From NCBI GenBank assembly GCA_966112795.1, contig CBHWED010000204.1, positions 1 to 6,235 on the forward strand: 6,235 nucleotides of DNA. The letters are read 5' to 3'. The notes beneath the pieces were generated by a model. The model was not told where the DNA came from and did no database searches. It worked only from the letters and a program-made list of their open reading frames with translations. How positions within the stretch are numbered: position 1 is the stretch's first letter; every line of letters starts with the position of its first letter. Both the position numbers and the translations under genes were made by a program. Shown here piece after piece: positions 1 through 5,350 of the stretch. Source of the DNA: Croceibacterium_A sp966112795. GTDB lineage: Bacteria; Pseudomonadota; Alphaproteobacteria; Sphingomonadales; Sphingomonadaceae.

Positions 1-1667
1 GCGCCCGAGGGGATCATCGGGAAGCAGTTTGCGCCCTTCGACACCTGGCAATCGACCATGACCGGCCCGTCGTGCTCGATCATCGCCTTGATGCCGGCGT
101 CGAGGTCGGCCTCGTCCTCGATGCGGATGCCCTTCCAGCCATAGGCTTCGGCCATCTTCACAAAGTCAGGCAGGCTATCGGAGTAACTATTTGAATAGCG
201 GCTCTCATAGGTCAGCTCCTGCCACTGGCGGACCATGCCCATGTACTCGTTGTTGAGGATGAACACCTTGATCGGCAGGCGGAACTGGCTGGCGGTGCCC
301 ATCTCCTGGATGTTCATCTGGATCGAGGCCTCGCCGGCGATGTCGATCACCAGCGTGTCGGGATTGCCGAGCTGGGCGCCGATCGCCGCGGGCATGCCGT
401 AGCCCATCGTGCCGAGCCCGCCCGAGGTGAGCCACTTGTTGGGCTTGTCGAAGCCGAAGTACTGCGCCGCCCACATCTGGTGCTGGCCGACCTCGGTGGT
501 GATGATCGGATCATGCGCGCGGGTCAGCGCGAACAGCCGCTGGATCGCGAGCTGCGGCATGATGCCGTCCTTGAGCTTCGGATAGGCGAGGCTGTCGCGC
601 GCGCGCCAGCCGGCGATGCGCGCCTTCCATTCGCCGAGGTCGCGGCTCTTGCGGGTGCCCCAGGCCGAGATCAGCTGCTCGAGCACCGTCGCGCAGTCGC
701 CGACGATCCCGAGATCGACCGGGATCACCTTGTTGATCGAGGCGCGGTCGATATCGATGTGGATCTTCTTCGAGCCGGGCGAGAACGCGTCGAGCCGGCC
801 GGTCACGCGGTCGTCGAACCGCGCGCCGATGTTCACCATCACGTCGCACTGGTTCATCGCCAGGTTGGCTTCGTAAGTGCCGTGCATGCCGAGCATGCCG
901 AGCCAGTCCGGGTGGTCCGCGCGGAACGCGCCGAGGCCCATCAGGGTCGAGGTCACCGGCGCGCCGGTCAAGGCCTGCAGCTCGCGCAGAAGCGCGGTCG
1001 CCTTGGGCCCCGAGTTGATCACCCCGCCGCCGGTATAGAAGATCGGCCGCTCGGCATTGGCGATCAGGTCGATCGCCTCGGCGATCTCGTCGGCCGCCGC
1101 GACCGTGCGCGGCTGATAGCGCTGCGGACGCTGCGGCTTGCCGTCGTGCAGCGTGGCGGTGGCGACCTGGACGTTCTTGGGGATGTCGACCACGACCGGG
1201 CCCGGACGGCCCGTGGTGGCGATCTCGAACGCCTCGTCGATCGTCGCGGCGAGCTCCGAGGGGTCCTTCACCAGGTAGTTGTGCTTGGTGCAGTGGCGCG
1301 TGAGGCCGACGGTGTCGGCTTCCTGGAACGCGTCGGTGCCGATCAGGTTGGTCGCGACCTGGCCGGTGATGACCACCAGCGGGATCGAGTCCATGAACGC
1401 GTCGGCGATGCCGGTGATCGCGTTGGTCGCGCCGGGCCCCGAGGTGACCAGCACCACGCCGGGCTTGCCGGTCGAGCGGGCATAGCCTTCCGCCGCATGC
1501 GCCGCGCCGGCCTCGTGGCGCACGAGGATGTGGCGGATGCGCTGGTCGGAGAACAGTTCGTCGTAGATCGGCAGCACCGCGCCGCCGGGGTAGCCGAACA
1601 CGAACTCGACTCCCTGACGGACCAGGCTTTCGACCAATATCGCAGCGCCGCTGCGTTCCTCGGGCAC
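1..1667 (-). CDS. ilvB: Acetolactate synthase large (catalytic) subunit, missing its last residues at the window edge
   Basis: Cytoplasmic ThDP-, Mg- and FAD-dependent enzyme. It condenses two pyruvates to 2-acetolactate, or pyruvate with 2-ketobutyrate to acetohydroxybutyrate, the first common step of valine, leucine and isoleucine synthesis. The frame is open for 555 codons. Visible landmarks are FGYPGGAVLPIYDELF (residues 24-39), the catalytic Glu52 in RHEAGAAHAAEGYARSTG, SGPGATNAITGIADA (76-90), the FAD/central domain with GARFDDRVTGRLD (281-293), and the C-terminal ThDP domain with ILNNEYMGMVRQWQ (470-483). It stops in CFPMIPSG, a run normally about 20-25 residues from the end, so the gene is nearly whole. 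The GTG start at 1667 is chosen because a strong purine-rich ribosome site lies just upstream and because family members start close before SGA.ILVE.L. An in-frame ATG at 1751 is less likely. The ThDP metal motif reads GEA (445-447) instead of GDG or GDA. The regulatory subunit ilvN is expected just beyond the left edge. Confidence 0.97.
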   Translation of the reverse strand, partial: MPEERSGAAILVESLVRQGVEFVFGYPGGAVLPIYDELFSDQRIRHILVRHEAGAAHAAEGYARSTGKPGVVLVTSGPGATNAITGIADAFMDSIPLVVITGQVATNLIGTDAFQEADTVGLTRHCTKHNYLVKDPSELAATIDEAFEIATTGRPGPVVVDIPKNVQVATATLHDGKPQRPQRYQPRTVAAADEIAEAIDLIANAERPIFYTGGGVINSGPKATALLRELQALTGAPVTSTLMGLGAFRADHPDWLGMLGMHGTYEANLAMNQCDVMVNIGARFDDRVTGRLDAFSPGSKKIHIDIDRASINKVIPVDLGIVGDCATVLEQLISAWGTRKSRDLGEWKARIAGWRARDSLAYPKLKDGIMPQLAIQRLFALTRAHDPIITTEVGQHQMWAAQYFGFDKPNKWLTSGGLGTMGYGMPAAIGAQLGNPDTLVIDIAGEASIQMNIQEMGTASQFRLPIKVFILNNEYMGMVRQWQELTYESRYSNSYSDSLPDFVKMAEAYGWKGIRIEDEADLDAGIKAMIEHDGPVMVDCQVSKGANCFPMIPSG

Positions 1668-1671
1668 GTTA

Positions 1672-1680
1672 CTTCCTTCC
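1672..1680 (-). promoter_or_regulatory. Ribosome binding site that fixes the ilvB GTG start
   Basis: On the minus strand the sequence reads GGAAGGAAG, then TAAC, then GTG. This is a purine-rich Shine-Dalgarno site at suitable spacing from the GTG at 1665-1667. The competing in-frame ATG at 1749-1751 has only GAGG directly abutting it, with no spacer, so the GTG is the better start. The site begins only a few bases after the T-run of the upstream terminator hairpin, so folding of that leader could also influence translation. Confidence 0.7.
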
Positions 1681-1683
1681 TTG

Positions 1684-1722
1684 AAAAAGACGGACCCGGC
1701 GCGATTGCCTCGCGCCGGGCCG
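1684..1722 (-). terminator. Strong intrinsic-type terminator hairpin in the ilvB leader (candidate attenuator)
   Basis: On the minus strand a perfect 10-bp stem, CCCGGCGCGA with TCGCGCCGGG around a GGCAA loop, is extended by CGG/CCG across one bulged T to about 13 bp. It is followed by TCTTTTTC. The plus-strand arms are 1691-1704 and 1710-1722, and the T-run corresponds to 1684-1688. It lies 61 nt after the miaA stop codon and 16 nt before the ilvB GTG. No promoter fits between the hairpin and the start codon, so RNA reaching ilvB has to read through it. It may therefore end the miaA transcript, act as an ilvB attenuator, or do both. The hairpin is directly visible; the regulatory role is inferred. 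Confidence 0.75.
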
Positions 1723-1765
1723 CTCCTCTCCAGCTTGTTGAGGAAACACATCCTCGTCGGCGGGT

Positions 1766-1794
1766 CGGGTAGGCGACATGAAATGTCATGTCAA
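1766..1794 (-). promoter_or_regulatory. Possible ilvB promoter with a 7-bp palindrome over its -35 and spacer
   Basis: The minus strand has a perfect TTGACA (1789-1794). Seventeen bases further on is TACCCG (1766-1771), a poor -10 that matches the consensus only at TA. A perfect inverted repeat, GACATGA with TCATGTC around a 4-nt spacer (1775-1792), overlaps the -35 and most of the spacer, where a repressor or activator site could sit. The same bases include the miaA stop codon (1786-1788). The palindrome could equally be a small RNA hairpin at the 3' end of miaA mRNA. Weak call because of the -10. Confidence 0.3.
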
Positions 1795-2733
1795 CCCCGA
1801 ATATCGGAATAAAGTTTCAAATGCCTTGCCTGTGTCGCAATTTTGCGTCTCGCATCTTGGCCAATGTTCCGGAGGCTGGCGGCGGAACCAGGTGTACTGG
1901 CGCTTGGCGTAGTTACGCGTCGCCTGCTGGCCGCGGGCGAGCGCTTCGTCGCGCGACCATTCGCCGCGCAGGTACCCGGCGATCTCGGGCACCCCGATCG
2001 CGCGCATCACGGGGAGGGCAGGGGACAGGTCGCGGGCAAGCAGCGCTTCGACCTCCTCGATCGCGCCGTTGTCGAGCATCCATTCGAAACGGCGGTTGCA
2101 GCGGTCGTAGAGCCAGTCCCGGTCGGGCAGCAGGATCAGCGGGAACAGCGCGACCGATCCGCCGATACCGCCGACGCGTTCCTCCTGCCAGTGCGCCAGC
2201 GGCTTGCCGGTCGAGCGCACCACCTCGAGCGCGCGGGCGACGCGGGCGGTGTCGGCGGGATTGAGCACAGCGGCACGCGCGGGGTCCTCGGCCCGCAGCG
2301 CCGCGTAGGCCTCGGCGATCGGCAGCGCACGGACCGCCTCGCGGACAGCCGGATCGATCGCCGGGACCGGGGCGATCCCGTCGAGGAGGGTGCGGATATA
2401 GAGCCCGGTACCGCCGACCAGGATCGGCACCTCGCCCTGGCGGTGCGCGCGCTCGATTTCGGCGCGGGCGCGCCCGGCCCACTCGGCGGCGGAACAGGCT
2501 TCGGCTCCGTCCCATTCGCAATAGAGCCTGTGCGGCAGCTGGTTCACGTCGCTCTCGGTCGGGGCCGCCGAAAGGATCGGCAGGTCGCGGTAGAGCTGGG
2601 CGCTGTCGGCGTTGACGATGACAGGTCGTGGAAGCGCGTCAGCCAGCGCTACTGCCAGATCGCTCTTGCCGCTCGCGGTCGGCCCTGCAATGAGCGCCAC
2701 CGCTTTACGATCCGGAGATTGCCCGTTGCTCAT
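1786..2733 (-). CDS. miaA: tRNA dimethylallyltransferase (tRNA A37 prenylation)
   Basis: Transfers a dimethylallyl group from dimethylallyl diphosphate to N6 of adenosine 37 in tRNAs that read codons starting with U, the first step towards ms2i6A. The 315-residue product has normal family length. Features in order are the P-loop-like GPTASGKS (17-24), ADSAQLYRDL (42-51) with the expected catalytic Asp43, PILVGGTGLYIRTLLDG (103-119), a helical middle, MRAIGVPEI (243-251), and the C-terminal tRNA-binding signature ATRNYAKRQYTWFRRQ (271-286). The ATG at 2733 is used, but no clear ribosome site precedes it. A GTG at 2700 (V12) would give a protein starting MALIAGPTASGKS and would remove the overlap with serB, so the exact start is uncertain. 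Divergent from serB and upstream of ilvB on the same strand, with 118 bp between them. Confidence 0.96.
   Translation of the reverse strand: MSNGQSPDRKAVALIAGPTASGKSDLAVALADALPRPVIVNADSAQLYRDLPILSAAPTESDVNQLPHRLYCEWDGAEACSAAEWAGRARAEIERAHRQGEVPILVGGTGLYIRTLLDGIAPVPAIDPAVREAVRALPIAEAYAALRAEDPARAAVLNPADTARVARALEVVRSTGKPLAHWQEERVGGIGGSVALFPLILLPDRDWLYDRCNRRFEWMLDNGAIEEVEALLARDLSPALPVMRAIGVPEIAGYLRGEWSRDEALARGQQATRNYAKRQYTWFRRQPPEHWPRCETQNCDTGKAFETLFRYSGLT
2714..2717 (+). promoter_or_regulatory. Ribosome binding site supporting a TTG start for serB
   Basis: GGAG lies 8 nt before the TTG at 2726-2728. The in-frame ATG at 2690 and TTG at 2612 have no comparable site and would push the coding region deep into miaA on the other strand. 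The peptide added by those starts is low-complexity Ser/Ala/Arg sequence of the kind seen in antisense frames. This decides in favour of TTG 2726. Confidence 0.55.
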
Positions 2734-3610
2734 CGCGCGGCTGATAGCAGACCCCGCCACCCTGGAAACGCATCTCGACGCGGCGTCGGCAGCGCTCGCG
2801 GCGCGCGGGCTGCCGGTCGCCTCGGCGGCGATGCTCGATGCGTGCAGCGACGTGCTGCAGATCGCCACCCCGGGTGACGACATCGCCGGGTTTCGCGAGG
2901 AGCTCGACCGGCACTTCGCCCCGTCCGACGCGCTGATCGCGCGCGACGACTTCCCGCTGCCGCGGCTGTTCGTGTCGGACATGGATTCGACGATGATCGG
3001 CCAGGAGTGCATCGACGAGCTGGCCGACTTCGCCGGGATCAAGGAGCGTATCGCGGCAATCACCGAGCGCGCGATGCAGGGCGAGCTCGATTTCGAATCC
3101 GCGCTGCGCGAGCGCGTCGGGCTGCTCGCCGGGCTCGAGGAAACCGCGATCGAGACCTGCCTGACCGAGCGCATCCGGCCGATGGCGGGTGCGCGGACCC
3201 TGGTGGCGACGCTCAGGCACCATGGTTGCCGCACGGTGCTGGTGACGGGCGGGTTCCACCACTTCGCCGACCCGGTGGCCGCGGACATCGGCTTCGAGCG
3301 CGTGGTCGCCAACAGGTTCGCGGTCGAAAGCGCGCGGCTCAGCGGTGCGCTCGACGGGGCGATCATGGATTCCGACGGCAAGGAGCGGGTGCTGCGCGAG
3401 GAGCTCGCGCGGCTCGGCGACGGCGCCGCGAGCCTGGCGACGGGCGACGGCGCCAACGACGTGCCGATGCTGGCGGCGGCGACCTACGGCGTGGCCTATC
3501 ATGCCAAGCCCAAGGCGCGCGCGGCAGCCAACGGCTGGGTCGACCGCGGGGACCTGACTGCGATCCTCAAGCTGCTCGGGATTTCGCAGCGCGAGTGGGT
3601 GGTGCGGTAG
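2726..3610 (+). CDS. serB: Phosphoserine phosphatase
   Basis: HAD-superfamily enzyme of the cytoplasm that hydrolyses O-phosphoserine to L-serine, the last step of the phosphorylated serine pathway. With the TTG start the product is 294 residues. An N-terminal region of about 75 residues begins MLIARLIADP and occupies the place of the ACT-like domain of longer SerB proteins. The phosphatase domain then shows motif I DMDSTMIGQECIDELA (85-100; Asp85 nucleophile, Asp87 acid/base), a cap region with ERAMQGELDFESALRERVGLLAGL, motif II VLVTGGFHHFAD (Thr174 where Escherichia coli SerB has Ser), motif III Lys219 in DSDGKERVL, and motif IV GDGANDVPML (240-249) followed by GVAYHAKPKA. All key residues are present. 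The TTG start is supported by GGAG at 2714-2717; an upstream ATG at 2690 would give 306 residues. Divergent from miaA, convergent with the DUF418 gene. Confidence 0.95.
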   Translation: MLIARLIADPATLETHLDAASAALAARGLPVASAAMLDACSDVLQIATPGDDIAGFREELDRHFAPSDALIARDDFPLPRLFVSDMDSTMIGQECIDELADFAGIKERIAAITERAMQGELDFESALRERVGLLAGLEETAIETCLTERIRPMAGARTLVATLRHHGCRTVLVTGGFHHFADPVAADIGFERVVANRFAVESARLSGALDGAIMDSDGKERVLREELARLGDGAASLATGDGANDVPMLAAATYGVAYHAKPKARAAANGWVDRGDLTAILKLLGISQREWVVR

Positions 3611-3637
3611 AAACCGTCCCCGGGCTCAATCGCGATC

Positions 3638-3666
3638 CGTCATCCTGAACTTGTTTCAGGACCCAT
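3638..3666 (+). repeat. Palindromic intergenic repeat, left copy of a perfect 29-bp inverted pair
   Basis: Contains GTCATCCTGAAC followed by TTGTTTCAGGACCCAT. Internally it is a small hairpin (CCTGAA with TTCAGG around a 5-nt loop). The exact reverse complement stands at 3773-3801. The copy begins 28 bp after the serB stop codon. I associate this core with intergenic repeats scattered through sphingomonad chromosomes (antisense peptide VILNLFQDP). That link is from memory, not a search. Without a T-run it is not a typical intrinsic terminator, but it could stabilise 3' ends or help stop convergent transcription. Confidence 0.8.
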
Positions 3667-3772
3667 TCTTCCGAACGCGCGGAGCCCTCGTTCTTCAAGC
3701 GGCCTCACGGCCTGGCTCGCGCAACCGAACCTCGAGGCTGCGCGCGATCGTGACCTCCGTGTCCGCGGCGTG

Positions 3773-3801
3773 ATGGGTCCTGAAACAAGTTCAGGATGAC
3801 G
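3773..3801 (-). repeat. Palindromic intergenic repeat, right copy of the inverted pair
   Basis: Exact reverse complement of 3638-3666 over all 29 bases, ending 37 bp before the stop codon of the minus-strand DUF418 gene. The two copies bound 106 bp (3667-3772) in which I see no gene. Together they could form one long cruciform or RNA hairpin, or two small ones. They lie between the 3' ends of convergent genes, the usual location for REP-like elements. The whole gap 3611-3838 holds nothing else I can support. Confidence 0.8.
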
Positions 3802-3838
3802 AACATGAGCGGGAGGGCAGAAGCGACAGGCCGGTCGT

Positions 3839-5104
3839 TCAGGCCGCTGCGGCCGCTTCCACCGGTGGCCGTTTGCGCCTCGGTTCCCACTTCCACCGCG
3901 CGAGGCAGCGCCAGGCCCATTCGAACGGGCCGTAGCGGAAGCGGTCGAGCCACCATTTCGACCACACGAGCATGACCGCCCAGATCACCGGCACGAGCAG
4001 CCAGGCCTGGCCCCGCGACAGGTCGCCGTAGAGGCCGAAGCCGGTCTCGAAGAACAGGATCACCCCGATCACGGTCGAGCCGAGGTAGTTGGTGAACGCG
4101 GCGCGGCCGACTGCGGCGATACGGTCGCCGATCGCGGTGCGCCGGTTGCCGAGCAGCAGGATAATCAGCGCGGCGTAGCCGAGTGCTGCGACCGGGTGCA
4201 GCGGTCCCGAATAGATCTGGTCCCACGGGAAGTAGGTGAACGGATCGAAATCGGCCGCGAGGATGCGCCAGGCGCCGACGCCGAAATAGACGAGGCTCAG
4301 GCCGATGCCGACCGCGGCGACCTGAACGTAGCGCCGGCGCGGCCATGCGCCGGTGAGGAAGCCGGTCTTGTAGCCGGCCATGCCGAGCAGCATCAGTCCG
4401 AGCGTCTCGAGGCCGTAGCCGGGGACCGACTGGAACGGCTCCCACAGCCGGTCCTCCTTGGTCATCGCCCTGACGTGCGCAGGGATCGAGGCGTGCTCCG
4501 CGCGGTCCTCGGCGAGCGCCGCCGGGGTCGAGCGCAGGCCGGCCATGCGCTGCTCGAGCGCGGCGCGCTGGGCCGGGCTCGCGCCGGGCGCACGCTTGGC
4601 CTCGAACTTGGCGATCTGCTGGCTGCCCTGGTAGATCCCGGGTGCGTAAGCCAGCGTGAGCGAGATCACCGCGGCGAGCAGCAGCCACTTCGGCGAGAGG
4701 CGCCAGAACACGAACGCGATCATCCCGACCAGCGCGTAGTTGGCGAGGATGTCGCCCCACCACAGCAGGTAGAAGTGCGCGAGGCCGAACAGCAGCAGCA
4801 CGGCCATGCGCGCATAGTGCGCTTTCCACCCGGCCTTGCCGGCGGCGATCGCGCGCTCGATCACCAGCACCGTCGAGGCGCCGAACAGGATCGAGAACAG
4901 GCTGCGGAACTTGCCGTCGACGACGATGAAGTTCGCCGCCCACATGATGCGGTCGCCGACCCCGTCGAAGCCGTAGTCGGGCGGGTAGAAGTAGGCGTTC
5001 TCGATCATCGCCATGCCGACGATGTTGACCGAGAGGATGCCCATCACGGCGATGCCGCGGATCAGGTCGAGCGAGAGAATGCGGTCGGGTGAAGTGGTTG
5101 CCAT
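3839..5104 (-). CDS. DUF418 (YeiB-like) multi-pass inner membrane protein, function unknown
   Basis: A 421-residue predicted polytopic membrane protein. The N-terminus carries the family opening RILSLDLIRGIAVMGIL (8-24). Hydrophobic segments lie roughly at 14-35, 52-82, 99-117, 119-135, 139-156, 232-250, 258-278, 304-319, 338-355 and 367-384. DGKFRSLFSILFGAS (63-77) and NYALVGM (122-128) are typical of the family. A polar Ala/Arg/Glu-rich stretch (about 163-228) separates two membrane halves. The C-terminal DUF418 domain contains GRAAFTNYLGST (333-344) and RYGPFEWAWRCL (390-401), and the protein ends in a basic then poly-Ala tail. DUF418 proteins are often guessed to be transporters, but no substrate is established and nothing here narrows it. 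The ATG at 5104 begins the conserved part; an in-frame TTG at 5116 would add four residues. It lies 246 bp downstream of purL on the same strand but has its own promoter. Confidence 0.9.
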   Translation of the reverse strand: MATTSPDRILSLDLIRGIAVMGILSVNIVGMAMIENAYFYPPDYGFDGVGDRIMWAANFIVVDGKFRSLFSILFGASTVLVIERAIAAGKAGWKAHYARMAVLLLFGLAHFYLLWWGDILANYALVGMIAFVFWRLSPKWLLLAAVISLTLAYAPGIYQGSQQIAKFEAKRAPGASPAQRAALEQRMAGLRSTPAALAEDRAEHASIPAHVRAMTKEDRLWEPFQSVPGYGLETLGLMLLGMAGYKTGFLTGAWPRRRYVQVAAVGIGLSLVYFGVGAWRILAADFDPFTYFPWDQIYSGPLHPVAALGYAALIILLLGNRRTAIGDRIAAVGRAAFTNYLGSTVIGVILFFETGFGLYGDLSRGQAWLLVPVIWAVMLVWSKWWLDRFRYGPFEWAWRCLARWKWEPRRKRPPVEAAAAA

Positions 5105-5132
5105 GCGCCGCCCCAAGGTGGTGTATTGCCTG

Positions 5133-5160
5133 ACTATAACACAGGCGGGGCGGGTGCCAA
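5133..5160 (-). promoter_or_regulatory. Sigma-70-type promoter of the DUF418 gene
   Basis: On the minus strand TTGGCA (5155-5160) is followed after 16 bp by TATAGT (5133-5138). Each hexamer matches the consensus at 5 of 6 positions. Transcription would start near 5126, about 22 nt before the ATG at 5104. This leaves little room for upstream translation starts and argues for ATG 5104 over TTG 5116. The GGGGCGG just before the ATG is a mediocre ribosome site. The promoter suggests that the gene is transcribed independently of purL. Confidence 0.6.
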
Positions 5161-5213
5161 CAGGCGAGCGGGGAGTGTGGAAAACTCGATCATCCGAGCT
5201 TCGCGGGGGCGGC

Positions 5214-5337
5214 CTTCCATCGCTTCGCGATGGAGAGGATCATCTGAGGTCCCAGCCGCGCTCTATCAATCAGGGGCGGAACACCGAACCATTTCGGATT
5301 TAACCGATCCTCTCCATTCGCATAGCGAACGAAGAGG
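5214..5337. repeat. Small inverted-repeat (MITE/REP-doublet-like) element between purL and the DUF418 gene
   Basis: A perfect 12-bp inverted repeat, ATGGAGAGGATC (5230-5241) and GATCCTCTCCAT (5306-5317), faces inward across 64 bp. Each end has its own hairpin. On the left CCATCGC-TTC-GCGATGG (5217-5233) is extended by one T-A pair. On the right CCTCT and TTCGC pair with GCGAA and AGAGG around an ATA loop (5309-5337). The two ends resemble each other as imperfect inverted copies with different but still paired hairpin bases, as in short palindrome-ended dispersed elements. The right hairpin begins 13 nt after the purL stop codon and may also protect the end of that mRNA. No T-run follows, so it is not a clear intrinsic terminator. 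No gene is supported in 5105-5350. Confidence 0.55.
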
Positions 5338-5350
5338 GGTGGAGGCGTCC

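Noticed and set aside
480..1772. Long plus-strand frame (430 codons) opposite ilvB
   Set aside because: The minus strand here encodes an unmistakable acetolactate synthase. The plus frame gives Arg/Ala/Asp/Val-rich sequence with no recognisable domain, as expected for the antisense of a GC-rich gene.
2612..2725. N-terminal extension of serB from TTG 2612 or ATG 2690
   Set aside because: No ribosome site before either codon, deep overlap with miaA, and a low-complexity extension. The family-like N-terminus starts at TTG 2726, with GGAG 8 nt upstream.
2734..2760. Possible miaA promoter (TTTCCA-N16-TATCAG on the minus strand)
   Set aside because: Both hexamers are weak and the -10 lies only 7 nt before the ATG, so it would need a leaderless transcript or the downstream GTG start. 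Not strong enough to list.
1843..2877. Plus-strand frame of 344 codons opposite miaA, and minus-strand frames opposite serB
   Set aside because: Low-complexity Arg/Gly/Ala products with no motif. miaA and serB carry all their family signatures in the opposite frames.
3705..4943. Second minus-strand frame of 412 codons ending in VILNLFQDP
   Set aside because: It overlaps the DUF418 gene in another reading frame with Arg-rich nonsense sequence. The terminal peptide is only the translation of the intergenic repeat.
4196..5303. Plus-strand frames (298 and 96 codons) opposite the DUF418 gene and across its promoter
   Set aside because: The minus strand shows a clear membrane protein with DUF418 motifs. 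The plus frames are Arg/Glu/Val-rich shadows with no domain.
5190..5350. Possible small protein on the minus strand (MILSIAKRWKAA region)
   Set aside because: The frame is an open continuation of a purL shadow frame across the inverted-repeat element, with no ribosome site or family match that I recognise; better explained as repeat sequence.
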